A DNA stretch of 64,000 nucleotides from an uncultured Dokdonia sp. (GCF_947492815.1 NZ_CANLOB010000018.1:1-64000), one strand, 5' to 3'; shown: positions 36,763 through 47,742, counted from the first letter of the stretch. Program-made: numbers and translations. The notes: generated from the letters alone by a model not told the origin.

Positions 36763-37893
36763 ATGAAATCATTAAAAAGAATTGTATTTCAAGTCCTGTT
36801 TTGGTCTATTGTTTGGATTATAATGGCACTAGGTCATAAGGATATCCCAAATTTTATTAAGCAAAATAGTGTTATCTATATTCTTCAAATTGTGCTTATT
36901 AGTAGCATTACACTAAGTTTAGCTCCTACTTTTTTGAATAGAAGGAAAAAAACACCATTCATCTTATTAGGATTAGGAGTTCTTATAGTATCTGCTTTTT
37001 TATCTTATCAGTTTTCCCCAAATAGTCCTTTTCAGAATCGCCCAGATAGGCCATCACAAATTTTTCAAAACGAGCGTTTTCCTGATTATAGGGAAGGGAG
37101 GCCACCAGGACCTCCGCCTTCACAAGATAGGCATAGAAAACCACCTCCAAACCCTCAAAAAAATCTCACCCAATTTGGGAAAGTACTGAATTCTCCTTTT
37201 CTTATTAATTTCTTATTACTCTGCATCACATTTATACTGACATCTGTCATAGAGATATTTTTATTTGCACAAAAAAAGGAAGCTGCACTTATATTAAGTA
37301 AAACCGAAACATTAGAAACAGAACTCAAACTTCTAAAATCTCAAATCAATCCGCATTTTCTTTTTAATGCATTAAATAATATTTACTCCTTATCTGCCAT
37401 AGACACTCAAAAAACACAAGAAAGTATTAGTTACCTTTCTAATATGTTACGCTATGTATTGTATGAATGTGAACGACCCTTTGTACCTCTTCAAAAAGAA
37501 GTAGATTACATCAATGATTATATCAAACTATTTTCTCTTAAAAGTAGCAAAACATACCCTATCATGACTCAATTTACAATGGAAGATCCTAACATAGAGA
37601 TTGCTCCTATGTTACTTATTCCATTTGTAGAAAATGCTTTTAAACATAGTAACATAGAAAGCATTCAAAATACTTTCATTAAAATATACATAAATGCTAC
37701 GCAAGATGCGATTACCTTTAAAGTAGAAAACACGATTGCCAATGTACATACCGAAAAAGATACTGTAGGCGGTATTGGATTAGAAAATGTAAAGAAACGA
37801 CTTGCCATAGTATACCCCGAAAAGCATACCTTAACCGTTTTAGAAGGCATCGATATATTTCAAGTTCAATTAAAAATAAAAACCAATGCTTAA
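36763..37893 (+). CDS. LytS/YehU-type sensor histidine kinase
   Basis: A 376-residue membrane kinase. Two N-terminal membrane helices (about 8-25 and 40-56) and a third at about 66-85 precede a Pro-rich loop (RPPGPPPSQDRHRKPPPNPQ). Another helix lies near 145-170. The His_kinase domain has LKSQINPHFLFNALNNIYSLS with the phosphoacceptor His near residue 199, followed by the ATPase domain (MLLIPFVENAFKHS, GGIGLENVKKRL). It overlaps the LytTR regulator by 8 bp, so the two form a translation-coupled pair. The signal sensed is unknown. Confidence 0.92.
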   Translation: MKSLKRIVFQVLFWSIVWIIMALGHKDIPNFIKQNSVIYILQIVLISSITLSLAPTFLNRRKKTPFILLGLGVLIVSAFLSYQFSPNSPFQNRPDRPSQIFQNERFPDYREGRPPGPPPSQDRHRKPPPNPQKNLTQFGKVLNSPFLINFLLLCITFILTSVIEIFLFAQKKEAALILSKTETLETELKLLKSQINPHFLFNALNNIYSLSAIDTQKTQESISYLSNMLRYVLYECERPFVPLQKEVDYINDYIKLFSLKSSKTYPIMTQFTMEDPNIEIAPMLLIPFVENAFKHSNIESIQNTFIKIYINATQDAITFKVENTIANVHTEKDTVGGIGLENVKKRLAIVYPEKHTLTVLEGIDIFQVQLKIKTNA

Positions 37894-38566
37894 GTGTATC
37901 ATTATAGATGATGAAGAATTAGCAAGAGCTTTGCTTAAAAGTTATGTAGATAAACTAGATTTCATTGTATCAGAAGGCGAATACGAAAACCCTTTAGAAG
38001 CATTATCCATCTTAAAATCAACAACAATTGATGTCGTTTTCTTAGACATCCAAATGCCACAGCTTAAAGGCACTGATTTTGCAAAGATGATTTCGCCCAC
38101 AACTAGAGTAATTTTTACAACAGCATATTCAGAATACGCGCTAGATGGATATGAACTCAACGCCATAGATTACCTCTTAAAACCAATTACTTTTGAACGT
38201 TTTTTAACGGCCGTAAACAAAGTACAAACAACTACGAGAAATATAACAGACATAAGCTCGCAAACTATCACAATAAAGTCTGGATACGACTTACACAAAG
38301 TACGCTTATCAGAAATTTATTATATAAAAAGTGATAGTGAATATGTGACTTTTTATCTAGATAATAAAAAGATCATGTCCTATCAAAGTTTAAAATCACT
38401 GGAAGACAGTTTACCTCCTTCCCTATTTATGCGGGTGCATCGTTCTTATATCATCAATAAAAACAAAGTGCAAGCGTTAAAGGATAAGGATATCATCATA
38501 CAAGATCACCGTATTCCTGTAAGTGCCACTTATTTTGAGACTGTAAAAAAAGAGTTGTTTTCATAA
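37886..38566 (+). CDS. LytTR-family response regulator
   Basis: Receiver domain at 1-115 (IIIDDEELAR, phosphoacceptor Asp in VVFLDIQMP, and TAYSEYALDGYELNAIDYLLKP). A C-terminal LytTR DNA-binding domain follows (about 130-226; SEIYYIKSDSEYVTFYL, MRVHRSYIIN). It is the partner of the kinase encoded just upstream. Such pairs in Bacteroidota control membrane or cell-envelope genes, but no target is adjacent except possibly itself. Confidence 0.93.
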   Translation: MLKCIIIDDEELARALLKSYVDKLDFIVSEGEYENPLEALSILKSTTIDVVFLDIQMPQLKGTDFAKMISPTTRVIFTTAYSEYALDGYELNAIDYLLKPITFERFLTAVNKVQTTTRNITDISSQTITIKSGYDLHKVRLSEIYYIKSDSEYVTFYLDNKKIMSYQSLKSLEDSLPPSLFMRVHRSYIINKNKVQALKDKDIIIQDHRIPVSATYFETVKKELFS

Positions 38567-38578
38567 TACTTGATGTAT

Positions 38579-38596
38579 ACGCTTTCGCGAAAGCGT
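38579..38596. repeat. Iterated palindrome, copy 6
   Basis: ACGCTTTCGCGAAAGCGT between the convergent LytTR regulator and gltD genes, where it could form a hairpin at the end of both transcripts. Confidence 0.85.
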
Positions 38597-38622
38597 GTAA
38601 AGATTCTTTAAACTCATTTGCA

Positions 38623-40089
38623 TTACATCCGAGGTAAATCACTCTCATCTTTTAGAGGTAATGTAGAACTACCCATTAAATATACATCTACATGATGCGC
38701 TGCTTGTCTTCCTTCGGAAATTGCCCATACAATAAGGGATTGGCCTCTACGCATGTCTCCAGCTGTAAAAACACCAGAAACATTGGTTTTATAATCTTTG
38801 ATAGTAGCTTGAATATTTGTTCTCCCATCCATCGTTACTCCAAACTGTTCGGCTAGGGTTTTCTCAGCTCCTGTAAAACCAAGTGCTAATAAAGCTAGAT
38901 CACACTTCCATTCTTTTTCGGTGTTGGGTACTTCTTTTAATTGTGGACGCTCTCCATCTTTAAAAATCCATTCTACCTGAATGGTTTTTAATGCTTTTAG
39001 ATTGCCTTTTGTATCTCCTATAAATTCTTTGGTAGAAATACTAAAAAAACGCTCAACGCCTTCTTGATGCGAAGACGTTGTTTTGAGTTTCATAGGCCAA
39101 TAAGGCCAAGGTTGATGCGCAGGTCTTCCTTCTGTAGGTTTATTTAAAATCTCAAAGTTGGTAACCGATGTAGCGCCATGGCGATTAGAAGTTCCAATAC
39201 AATCAGATCCCGTATCACCACCTCCTATAACAATGACATGCTTCCCTTCTGCTGTAAGTACTTCTTCAAAATCTGAAATACCATCTACTCGCTGATTGTT
39301 TTGCTTTAAGAAATCCATGGCTTGATGTACGCCCTTTAGATCTACTCCTGCAATGGGCAAAGATCGTTTTACAGTTGCTCCTCCACATAATACCACAGCA
39401 TCATATTCAGTTTGTAATTCACTCGCCAGTATTGTTTTTCCTACTTCGACATTGGTTTTAAAGATAATACCTTCGTCTTCTAGTATTTTAATACGTCTAT
39501 CTATAATGTGTTTTTCCAATTTAAAATCTGGAATCCCGTAACGTAATAATCCGCCTACTTTTGCATCGCGTTCAAACACAGTGACTAGATGTCCTGCACG
39601 ATTCAATTGTTGTGCAGCAGCAAGTCCTGCAGGTCCTGATCCTATGACAGCGACTGTTTTATCGGTTCTTTGCTTCGGAGGGTTTGGGGTGATCCACGCT
39701 TTCGCGAAAGCGGTCTCCACTATATTCTTTTCAATATTCTCAATTGTAACAGGATCTTCGTTGATACCCAACACACATGCTTCTTCGCAGGGTGCAGGAC
39801 ACAAACGCCCCGTAAACTCAGGAAAGTTATTGGTTTTATGTAAAATTTGAGCAGCTTCTTCCCATTTTCCTTTATATACCTTATCATTAAAATCAGGAAT
39901 AAAATTACCTAAAGGACATCCGCTATGACAAAACGGAATACCACAATCCATACAACGCGCTCCTTGATCTTGAAGTTTGGAAGGTTCTAATGGAATGGTA
40001 AATTCCTTATAATTTTTGATACGTTCTTTAGGAGATTCACATGCTTCTACTTGACGTTCATATTCTAAAAATCCTGTGATCTTTCCCAT
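38623..40089 (-). CDS. gltD: Glutamate synthase small subunit
   Basis: The NADPH-binding small subunit of GOGAT. The N-terminal iron-sulfur segment [24 protein letters not shown] carries the Cys ligands. A flavin-binding [13 protein letters not shown] motif and an NADPH-binding [13 protein letters not shown] motif follow. It passes electrons to GltB for making two glutamates from glutamine and 2-oxoglutarate. It lies 3 bp after gltB. The iterated palindrome at 39697 encodes AFAKA in [15 protein letters not shown], a tolerated insertion between the Fe-S domain and the FAD motif. Confidence 0.96.
   Translation of the reverse strand: MGKITGFLEYERQVEACESPKERIKNYKEFTIPLEPSKLQDQGARCMDCGIPFCHSGCPLGNFIPDFNDKVYKGKWEEAAQILHKTNNFPEFTGRLCPAPCEEACVLGINEDPVTIENIEKNIVETAFAKAWITPNPPKQRTDKTVAVIGSGPAGLAAAQQLNRAGHLVTVFERDAKVGGLLRYGIPDFKLEKHIIDRRIKILEDEGIIFKTNVEVGKTILASELQTEYDAVVLCGGATVKRSLPIAGVDLKGVHQAMDFLKQNNQRVDGISDFEEVLTAEGKHVIVIGGGDTGSDCIGTSNRHGATSVTNFEILNKPTEGRPAHQPWPYWPMKLKTTSSHQEGVERFFSISTKEFIGDTKGNLKALKTIQVEWIFKDGERPQLKEVPNTEKEWKCDLALLALGFTGAEKTLAEQFGVTMDGRTNIQATIKDYKTNVSGVFTAGDMRRGQSLIVWAISEGRQAAHHVDVYLMGSSTLPLKDESDLPRM
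39697..39712. repeat. Iterated palindrome, copy 7 (in gltD)
   Basis: CGCTTTCGCGAAAGCG inside a conserved enzyme gene, read as AFAKA. Confidence 0.85.
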
Positions 40090-40092
40090 CTT

Positions 40093-43000
40093 TTATGCTA
40101 TTTGTAATTGTTCTTGTTCTAATCGTAGTAAGGCTTTTCTATATTCTTCCGGAAGTACTTTCTTAAACTTAGGGAGGTTGTTTTCCCAATTAGTGAGAAT
40201 GCGTTTTGCCAATGGACTATCGGTAGCTTCGTAATGTTTTTTCAATAAGCTTCTCAATTGCAACTCATCCTCTTCTACGGTTACTGGACCAATATTTAAA
40301 TCTGTCGCATTACAATGTTGTGAGAAGGTTTTCTTTTCATCAAAAATATACGCAATACCACCACTCATACCAGCTCCAAAATTGCGTCCTACTTCTCCAA
40401 GAATAACTGCAATACCCCCTGTCATATACTCACAACCATGATCGCCAATGCCTTCTACAACGGCTTTAGCTCCTGAATTACGAACGCAAAAACGTTCTCC
40501 TGCCTTTCCATTTATATATACTTCTCCAGAGGTAGCACCATACAAAGTCACATTTCCGGTAATAATATTATCTTCTGGAACAATGGTACAGGCTTCAGGA
40601 ACTTTGATCACCAGTGTTGCGCCAGAGAGTCCTTTTCCTAAATAATCATTGGTGTTGCCATGAACTGTCATACGCAATCCTTTGGTTGCAAAAGCTCCAA
40701 AACTCTGCCCTGCAGATCCTTCAAAATCGATATCAATTGTATCTTCTGGTAATCCTTGTGCGCCATATATTTTTGAAATTTCATTACTCACAATTGCACC
40801 TACCGCACGGTTGATATTCGTAATGGGTAAGCGTAAATGTGTTTTTTGTCTTCTAAATAACGCTTGGTGTGCTTGCTTAATAATTTTAAAGTCCAAATGT
40901 GTTTCTAAGTCATGTTCCTGCTGTGTAGTATTATAAAAAGCAACTTCTTCAGAAACGGATACTTTATGTAAGATAGGTGTCAGGTCTATACCTGATGCTT
41001 TATAATGATCAATGGCTTTATTGCGATTTAGTTTCTGTACTTGTCCTACCATTTCATTCACGGTTCTAAAACCAAGCTTCGCCATAATCTCACGCAGTTC
41101 TTGTGCAACGAAATACATATAATTTACAACGTGTTCTGGTCTCCCTTTAAACTTCTTGCGTAATTCTGGGTTTTGAGTAGCAATTCCTACTGGACACGTA
41201 TTTAAGTGACATGCACGCATCATAATACATCCTGATGCAACTAAAGGTGCCGTAGCAAATCCAAATTCTTCGGCGCCTAATAAACAAGCAATAGCTACAT
41301 CTCTACCTGTTTTAAGTTGGCCATCACATTCTAAGACAATACGATTACGTAAATTATTCATGACCAATGTTTGTTGTGCTTCTGCAATACCAAGTTCCCA
41401 AGGCAATCCTGCATGTCTGAGTGATGTTAAAGGAGAGGCTCCTGTTCCCCCATCAAAACCTGAGATTAAGACGACATCTGCTTTTGCTTTTACAACACCC
41501 GCAGCAATCGTCCCTACACCTACTTCTGAGACTAACTTTACATTTACACGTGCTTCTCTATTGGCTGCTTTGACATCATAGATTAATTGTGATAAATCTT
41601 CTATTGAATAAATATCATGATGAGGTGGTGGTGATATGAGTCCTACATATGGGGTAGAATTTCTAGTTTTAGCAATCTCATGATTTACTTTTGGACCTGG
41701 CAATTGTCCTCCTTCACCGGGTTTTGCTCCTTGTGCAATTTTAATTTGAATCTCACTTGCATTGGAAAGATAATTTGAGGTTACACCAAATCGTCCAGAA
41801 GCCACTTGTTTGATCGCTGAGTTTTTCCAGTCACCTTGCGCGCTTTTATAAAAACGTTCTTGATTTTCCCCTCCTTCTCCTGAATTACTTTTCCCGCCAA
41901 TTCGATTCATCGCTACAGCAAGGTTTTCATGAGCTTCTTTACTAATAGACCCATATGACATTGCCCCTGTTTTAAAACGTTTTACAATGGCTGTCCACGG
42001 TTCTACTTCGTCAAGAGGAATAGGATCAAATTGATCAAATTCTAATAAACCACGTATGGTCATTAAGCTTTTAGATTGATCATTAATTAGCTGTGAATAT
42101 TCTTTAAATGTTGATGCTTTATTGGTTCTTACAGATTCTTGAAGCTTTGCTACGGTTAACGGATTAAACATATGTTTTTCTTGTCCGCGACGCCATCTGT
42201 AGTCTCCTCCTATTTCTATGTCAACATGAGCATCATTGGTTTGAAATGCTTTTCTGTGTTGTTTTACAATTTCTTGTTCTATCTCTCGTAATCCTATTCC
42301 TTCTATACGCGTAGGTGTATTAGGGAAGTACTTAGCAACCGTTTTTGCATTAATTCCTATGCATTCAAATAATTGAGAACCTCTATACGAGTTTAGGGTA
42401 GAGATTCCTATTTTATTCATGACCTTTAGAATTCCTTTTCCTATGGCCTTGTTATAGTTTTTAATGGCAGTTAAATATTCAATATCTGTAACATCATTTG
42501 CAGCAACTTGTTCTTGTACAATTTCATTAACGATATATGGATTGACTGCACTTGCACCAAAACCAAAAAGTAATGCAAAATGATGTACTTCTCTTGGCTC
42601 GGCAGATTCAATAATTAAACTTATCTGCGAACGCTTTTTTAATTTATGCAATGCATGATTTACAAAGGAACAAGCTAGTAAGGCAGGAATAGGAGCATGA
42701 TGATCATCTACATAACGATCAGAAAGAATGATAATATTTGCCCCACCTTCTATAGCTTTTGACGCTTTTGTCACTAAATTCTCAAGAGCAACTTCAAGCT
42801 CATTGAGCCCTCTATTTACTTCATATAACATAGAAATAGAAGCTATTTTAAAATTAGGATTGTTATCGTAATTTCGAATCTTATCTAGATCATGTTTTGA
42901 AATAACAGGATTTTGAATTTTAAGTTTCTTACAATGCGCTGCATTAATATCAAAGAGATTTACATCACTTCCCAACGTAAGGCTTATATCCGTAATTAAT

Positions 43001-44592
43001 TCTTCTCGAATTCCATCTAATGGCGGATTGGTTACTTGTGCAAATAATTGTTTGAAATAATTATAAACTAATTGTGGTTTTTCAGACAATACCGCTATAG
43101 GAGTATCACTTCCCATAGACCCAATAGGTTCTTTACCTAATTGCGCCATTGGACGAATAAGTGTATTGATATCTTCTTGGGTATACCCAAAAATAATCTT
43201 ACGCTTTTTTAACTCAATCTCATTATAAGTAATAGGTCCTTTCTTGGCTGAAATATCTTTGAGATGTACCAAATTTTCATTGAGCCACTTTCTATAAGGA
43301 TACTTAGCGGCTATTTCTTCTTTGATCTCTTCATCATTGACAATACGTCCCTCATTCATATTCACCAGAAACATTTTTCCTGGTTCTAAACGCCCATGAA
43401 ATTCAACATTTTCAGGCTTGATATCTACAACGCCTGTTTCTGAAGACATAATAACATTACCGTTTTTAGTAACAGTATATCGTGAGGGTCTTAGTCCATT
43501 TCTGTCCAGTACAGCTCCAATATAATTACCATCTGTAAATGGAATGGATGCAGGGCCATCCCATGGTTCCATGAGACACGAGTTATATTCATAAAATGCT
43601 CTTTTTGCATCAGACATGCGTTCATTCTTCTCCCAAGCTTCAGGAACTAACATCATCATAGCTTCTGGCAAAGAACGTCCAGACATGAGTAATAACTCTA
43701 CCACCATATCTAATGTAGCGGAGTCTGATTTTCCTCTTAAAATAGTAGGAATAATCTTTTTAATATCGTCACCAAATGCATCACTCTGCATAATTTCTTC
43801 ACGTGAAAACATTCTAGACACATTACCCCGTAATGTATTAATTTCTCCATTATGACAGATATACCTAAATGGTTGCGCTAAATCCCAAGTAGGGAACGTA
43901 TTTGTTGAAAAACGCTGATGTACTAAAGCTAACCGTGTATCTAGCGCAGCATTATAGAGGTCTAAATAATAGGCATTAATATCTTCTGGTTTTAAAAGAC
44001 CTTTAAATATGATAATCTTTGTTGAAAGGCTTGGGATATAGAAAAATTTACATTCTGAAAGTTTAGAGTTATAAATAGTATGCTCTGCAATCTTACGAGC
44101 TGCAAATAGTTTTAAGTTAAATGCTCTTTCAGATTGATCATTAGAAGATTTACCAATAAATAATTGTTTTACATACGGCTCTGTAGTTGCAGCAATCTCT
44201 CCTAGTATCTCACTATTCACAGGAACGTCTCTCCATCCTATAAGTTCTAATCCTTGATCTTCTATTGCTTTTTCTAAAACTTCAATACAATACCTACGCT
44301 GATTTTCTTTTCTAGGAAGAAATACATTACTAACGGCATAGTTTCCTACTTCTGGCAGTTCAAAATCACAAAATATTTTAAAGAATTTATGTGGAATATC
44401 TATCAATATACCAGCTCCGTCTCCTGTCTTACCATCAGCACTTACAGCGCCTCTATGTTCCAACTTTACTAAAATTTCTAGCGCTTTATGAATAATATCA
44501 TTCGATCGTTTTCCAGTAAGACTACAAATAAAACCAGCACCACAATTATCATGTTCGAATTCTGGCAAATAGAGACCTTGTTTCTTTAGCAT
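40093..44592 (-). CDS. gltB: Glutamate synthase large subunit
   Basis: A 1499-residue GOGAT large subunit. After a propeptide of about 16 residues the mature enzyme would begin at Cys17 (DNCGAGF), the glutamine-hydrolysing nucleophile. Domain order is class II amidotransferase, central domain, FMN-binding synthase domain (GAMSYGSISKEAHENLAVAMNRIGGKSNSGEGGE) and the C-terminal beta-helix. A 3Fe-4S cluster site is at CIMMRACHLNTCPVGIATQ. With gltD it assimilates ammonium brought in by the divergent amtB cluster. Confidence 0.97.
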   Translation of the reverse strand: MLKKQGLYLPEFEHDNCGAGFICSLTGKRSNDIIHKALEILVKLEHRGAVSADGKTGDGAGILIDIPHKFFKIFCDFELPEVGNYAVSNVFLPRKENQRRYCIEVLEKAIEDQGLELIGWRDVPVNSEILGEIAATTEPYVKQLFIGKSSNDQSERAFNLKLFAARKIAEHTIYNSKLSECKFFYIPSLSTKIIIFKGLLKPEDINAYYLDLYNAALDTRLALVHQRFSTNTFPTWDLAQPFRYICHNGEINTLRGNVSRMFSREEIMQSDAFGDDIKKIIPTILRGKSDSATLDMVVELLLMSGRSLPEAMMMLVPEAWEKNERMSDAKRAFYEYNSCLMEPWDGPASIPFTDGNYIGAVLDRNGLRPSRYTVTKNGNVIMSSETGVVDIKPENVEFHGRLEPGKMFLVNMNEGRIVNDEEIKEEIAAKYPYRKWLNENLVHLKDISAKKGPITYNEIELKKRKIIFGYTQEDINTLIRPMAQLGKEPIGSMGSDTPIAVLSEKPQLVYNYFKQLFAQVTNPPLDGIREELITDISLTLGSDVNLFDINAAHCKKLKIQNPVISKHDLDKIRNYDNNPNFKIASISMLYEVNRGLNELEVALENLVTKASKAIEGGANIIILSDRYVDDHHAPIPALLACSFVNHALHKLKKRSQISLIIESAEPREVHHFALLFGFGASAVNPYIVNEIVQEQVAANDVTDIEYLTAIKNYNKAIGKGILKVMNKIGISTLNSYRGSQLFECIGINAKTVAKYFPNTPTRIEGIGLREIEQEIVKQHRKAFQTNDAHVDIEIGGDYRWRRGQEKHMFNPLTVAKLQESVRTNKASTFKEYSQLINDQSKSLMTIRGLLEFDQFDPIPLDEVEPWTAIVKRFKTGAMSYGSISKEAHENLAVAMNRIGGKSNSGEGGENQERFYKSAQGDWKNSAIKQVASGRFGVTSNYLSNASEIQIKIAQGAKPGEGGQLPGPKVNHEIAKTRNSTPYVGLISPPPHHDIYSIEDLSQLIYDVKAANREARVNVKLVSEVGVGTIAAGVVKAKADVVLISGFDGGTGASPLTSLRHAGLPWELGIAEAQQTLVMNNLRNRIVLECDGQLKTGRDVAIACLLGAEEFGFATAPLVASGCIMMRACHLNTCPVGIATQNPELRKKFKGRPEHVVNYMYFVAQELREIMAKLGFRTVNEMVGQVQKLNRNKAIDHYKASGIDLTPILHKVSVSEEVAFYNTTQQEHDLETHLDFKIIKQAHQALFRRQKTHLRLPITNINRAVGAIVSNEISKIYGAQGLPEDTIDIDFEGSAGQSFGAFATKGLRMTVHGNTNDYLGKGLSGATLVIKVPEACTIVPEDNIITGNVTLYGATSGEVYINGKAGERFCVRNSGAKAVVEGIGDHGCEYMTGGIAVILGEVGRNFGAGMSGGIAYIFDEKKTFSQHCNATDLNIGPVTVEEDELQLRSLLKKHYEATDSPLAKRILTNWENNLPKFKKVLPEEYRKALLRLEQEQLQIA

Positions 44593-45030
44593 ATTTTCAA
44601 CGTTTTCTAAAGTTTTTATCCTTTAAATGAAACTCGAATATAGAGGCTAATTTTCAGTAACAAAAAAAGCTAAAACACTTTTAAGGAATTAAAGATTATA
44701 GCATCTATAAATGATAAATATGCATTTTTCAGCCTTCATATTACTAAATACACAATTGAAAAATATGTAATAAAAACAGTGTTTTACAACTAAAACGTTT
44801 TCGAAAAATTCTTTTTGTTAAAAATAAATTACAAAAAGTGATTTTTCTTTAAAAACTGCACAACAACATGATGTCATTTTCTTAAAAAAATCAAATTTAT
44901 TTACACACCCCCTAAAAAAATAGGGTGTAAAAATAAATATTAATAAAAATAACACCATTACCCCTATTTATTATAATGTTAAATTTCTTTTTACATAGAT
45001 TTGACGCATCAATCAATCAAAACGAATACT
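44593..45030. promoter_or_regulatory. Divergent control region, gltB / porin-PII-amtB
   Basis: About 440 bp of AT-rich DNA between two nitrogen operons. TAGATTTG at 44996-45003 is a perfect -7 box 27 bp before the porin ATG, and it explains the apparent TTG start at 45001. An inverted repeat ACACCC-N12-GGGTGT at 44905-44928 is a candidate regulator site. No matching -7 box is clear on the gltB side. Confidence 0.5.
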
Positions 45031-46059
45031 ATGAAATTAAATTTACTATTAGGAATGATCTTATGTACAACATTTTTATCTGCACAAGAATCTGAAGACA
45101 AAAAGAAATTTTCGATATCTGGTAGTGTAGACACCTATTTTAGAACAAACCTAACTGGCCCCAATACGGCATTTGAAGCAGAAGGAGAGACCTTCTTTTT
45201 AAATCCTGGAACCTCATTTGCAGACAGAAGTGGATTTAGCATAGGAATGGCAAATGCCATTATTTCTTACGAAGGTGAAAAAATAGGGTTTGTCGCAGAT
45301 CTTGCTTTTGGACCAAGAGGAGAAGATGCCGTTTTTCTATCTGTAGGTTCAAGTAACATTGTAAATCAATTATATGCGTATTACAACGTAAGTGATAAAG
45401 TACAGATAACATTAGGAAACTTCAATACTTTCTTAGGGTACGAAGTGATATCACCTGTAGGCAATTTTAATTATAGTACTTCCTATATGTTTTCTAACGG
45501 ACCTTTTTCTCACACAGGGCTTAAAGTTGGAATTGCTGCTTCTGAAGATTTCTCTATCCTACTTGCAGTAATGAATAGTACAGATTTTACGGAGACCAAT
45601 TTTGATGGGAGTTACACTTTTGGAACGCAATTAGGCTATAAAGATCAATTACTCAATTTTCTGTACGGAAATCAAACAGGAAACTCAGATCCAACATTTC
45701 AGGTAGACTACACAGGAGGTACAGATATAAGTGAGAAGTTCTTCTTAGGAGTGAATGCTACATACAATGATACCGATGGAAGTGGGTTTTATGGAGCTGC
45801 ATTATATCCTCAATATACATTCTCAGAAAAACTAGCATTAGGATTACGTGCTGAATATTTTGGATTACACGAAGAAGATATCGATGATGAAACTGTTTTT
45901 GCAGCAACACTCACAGCAAATTATAAAGTAGGTGACTTAACTATTATCCCTGAACTGAGGGTAGATACTTGGTCTGAAGATGTATACGTAGATAATGACT
46001 TAAACCCATCAAGCAACTTGGCTTCATTCCTTGTTGCTGCGGTATATAAATTTAATTAA
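45031..46059 (+). CDS. Outer-membrane porin-like beta-barrel
   Basis: Signal peptide MKLNLLLGMILCTTFLSAQ followed by a barrel of alternating strands ending in a terminal aromatic pattern (FLVAAVYKFN). Residues FSISGSVDTYFRTNL and the Gly/aromatic-rich strands fit porins of the OmpL / phosphate-selective type in Bacteroidota. Because it is 15 bp upstream of the PII gene and shares its promoter, it is probably an outer-membrane channel serving nitrogen uptake. The start at 45031 is chosen because of the signal peptide and the -7 box. Confidence 0.8.
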   Translation: MKLNLLLGMILCTTFLSAQESEDKKKFSISGSVDTYFRTNLTGPNTAFEAEGETFFLNPGTSFADRSGFSIGMANAIISYEGEKIGFVADLAFGPRGEDAVFLSVGSSNIVNQLYAYYNVSDKVQITLGNFNTFLGYEVISPVGNFNYSTSYMFSNGPFSHTGLKVGIAASEDFSILLAVMNSTDFTETNFDGSYTFGTQLGYKDQLLNFLYGNQTGNSDPTFQVDYTGGTDISEKFFLGVNATYNDTDGSGFYGAALYPQYTFSEKLALGLRAEYFGLHEEDIDDETVFAATLTANYKVGDLTIIPELRVDTWSEDVYVDNDLNPSSNLASFLVAAVYKFN

Positions 46060-46074
46060 CCATATATAAACACA

Positions 46075-46413
46075 ATGAAAAAAGTTGAAGCTATCATTAG
46101 AAAATCTAAGTTTTCTGTTGTTAAAAAAGCATTGCACGAAGTAGGCGTAAATTTTTTCTCCTATTGGGATGTTACTGGACTAGGCAATGAGAAAGAAGGT
46201 CATGTGTACAGAGGTGTTTCCTATAGCACTAGTGATATACAAAGACGCTATTTATCTATTGTTGTCAATGATGATTTCGAAGAGGTGACTATCAAAGCCA
46301 TTCTTGAAGCTGGCTCTACAGGAGAAGTTGGTGATGGTAAAATATTTGTCTCTCAAATTGATGAAGTCTACAGAATCAGAACTGGAGAAAAAGGCGGTAA
46401 TACTTTAAAATAA
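46075..46413 (+). CDS. glnB: PII nitrogen regulatory protein
   Basis: A 112-residue PII protein. MKKVEAIIRKSKFSVVKKALHEVGV is the N-terminal ferredoxin-like strand-helix, and the C-terminal signature GEVGDGKIFVSQIDEVYRIRTGEKG is complete. The T-loop region reads YRGVSYSTSDIQRRY, keeping a Tyr but lacking the usual LPK stretch. It binds ATP and 2-oxoglutarate and blocks AmtB when nitrogen is plentiful. It sits 5 bp before amtB, the usual glnK-amtB pairing, so the symbol glnK would fit equally well. Confidence 0.95.
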   Translation: MKKVEAIIRKSKFSVVKKALHEVGVNFFSYWDVTGLGNEKEGHVYRGVSYSTSDIQRRYLSIVVNDDFEEVTIKAILEAGSTGEVGDGKIFVSQIDEVYRIRTGEKGGNTLK

Positions 46414-46418
46414 AAAAC

Positions 46419-47714
46419 ATGGAAATACTTACTACAAATAATGTATGGATGATGATCTGTACTGCTCTTGTATTCTTTATGCATTTAGGATTTGCATTTT
46501 TAGAAATTGGATTAACAAGGCAAAAAAATACTATCAATATTTTATTCAAAAATATATTTATCATCACAGTAGGACTTCTACTTTACTGTTTGGTAGGATT
46601 CAATCTTATGTACCCTGGAGATTTTAATGGATTTATAGGATTTACAGGCGTTGGATTGGATGCACCGCTTACGGATGCAGGCACATTAGATTTAGCATAT
46701 AATAAAGGCTACACCTATTGGACAGATTTTCTATTTCAAGGAATGTTTGCCGCAACGGCAGCGACTATTGTATCTGGAGCTGTTGCTGAACGTATGAAAA
46801 TTCTACCTTTTATGATATTCACCGTAATATATGTAGGATTCATATACCCAATTGCAGGTTCTTGGAAATGGGGAGAAGGTTTTTTAGATTCACTAGGCTT
46901 TTATGATTTTGCAGGTTCTACATTGGTTCATTCTGTAGGTGGTTGGGCAGCATTAGTTGCTGTTTGGTTATTAGGTGCCAGAATCGGAAAATATAAAGAT
47001 GGTAAGCCGCAAGCAATACCAGGACACAATATCCCATTAGCAACTGCAGGAGTTTTAATCCTATGGTTAGGTTGGTTTGGTTTTAATGGAGGCTCTGTTT
47101 TATCGGCAGATGCAAGTTTAACTTCATTAACACTTGTAACCACCTGTCTTGCTGCGGCAGCCGGTGGAGTTGTTGCTGCGATAGCATCTACCGTTATGTA
47201 TAAAAATTTAGATCTTACCATGTTCTTAAATGGTATCCTTGGTGGATTGGTGGGTATTACGGCAGGCGCAGATGTAATGTCACCTACAAGTGCCATTATT
47301 ATTGGAGCAATCGCTGGCTTATTAATCGTCTTTGCAGTAAGCTTTATAGACAAAATTAAATTAGATGATCCTGTAGGTGCCATTGCCGTACACTTGGTAT
47401 GTGGTATTTGGGGAACTCTAGCTGTAGGTATATTTGGATTTAGTGCTTCTACCAATGATGCTGGTGAATTCTTAAATGCAAATGGTGATGTAGTAGCAAC
47501 AGCCTCTGAAGCTGCTAATACATTAGCTTTCTTACCGCAACTTTATGGAGTACTAGCCTATGCAGTTATATGTATACTATCATCCTTCTTAATCATTTTT
47601 ACACTCAAAAAGACCATGGGTATTAGAGTTACAGAACGTGAAGAATTAGAGGGATTAGATGCACATGAACACGGAATGGATGCCTATCCAGATTTCAGAC
47701 TAAACGAACATTAA
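46419..47714 (+). CDS. amtB: Ammonium transporter
   Basis: A 431-residue Amt/Rh protein with about 11 membrane helices. Motifs include FMHLGFAFLEIGLTR, DFAGSTLVHSVGGWAALV (first pore His) and DPVGAIAVHLVCGIWGTLAVGIFG (second pore His). A cytoplasmic C-terminal tail follows (GIRVTEREELEGLDAHEHGMDAYPDF). It imports ammonium and is gated by the PII protein encoded just upstream. Imported ammonium feeds the divergent GOGAT genes. Confidence 0.97.
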   Translation: MEILTTNNVWMMICTALVFFMHLGFAFLEIGLTRQKNTINILFKNIFIITVGLLLYCLVGFNLMYPGDFNGFIGFTGVGLDAPLTDAGTLDLAYNKGYTYWTDFLFQGMFAATAATIVSGAVAERMKILPFMIFTVIYVGFIYPIAGSWKWGEGFLDSLGFYDFAGSTLVHSVGGWAALVAVWLLGARIGKYKDGKPQAIPGHNIPLATAGVLILWLGWFGFNGGSVLSADASLTSLTLVTTCLAAAAGGVVAAIASTVMYKNLDLTMFLNGILGGLVGITAGADVMSPTSAIIIGAIAGLLIVFAVSFIDKIKLDDPVGAIAVHLVCGIWGTLAVGIFGFSASTNDAGEFLNANGDVVATASEAANTLAFLPQLYGVLAYAVICILSSFLIIFTLKKTMGIRVTEREELEGLDAHEHGMDAYPDFRLNEH

Positions 47715-47742
47715 TCTTCTTGAACATACCTACTAAAAAAAG

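Noticed and set aside
45001..45030. TTG start of the porin gene
   Set aside because: The TTG is part of a perfect -7 box (TAGATTTG); ATG 45031 gives a signal peptide.
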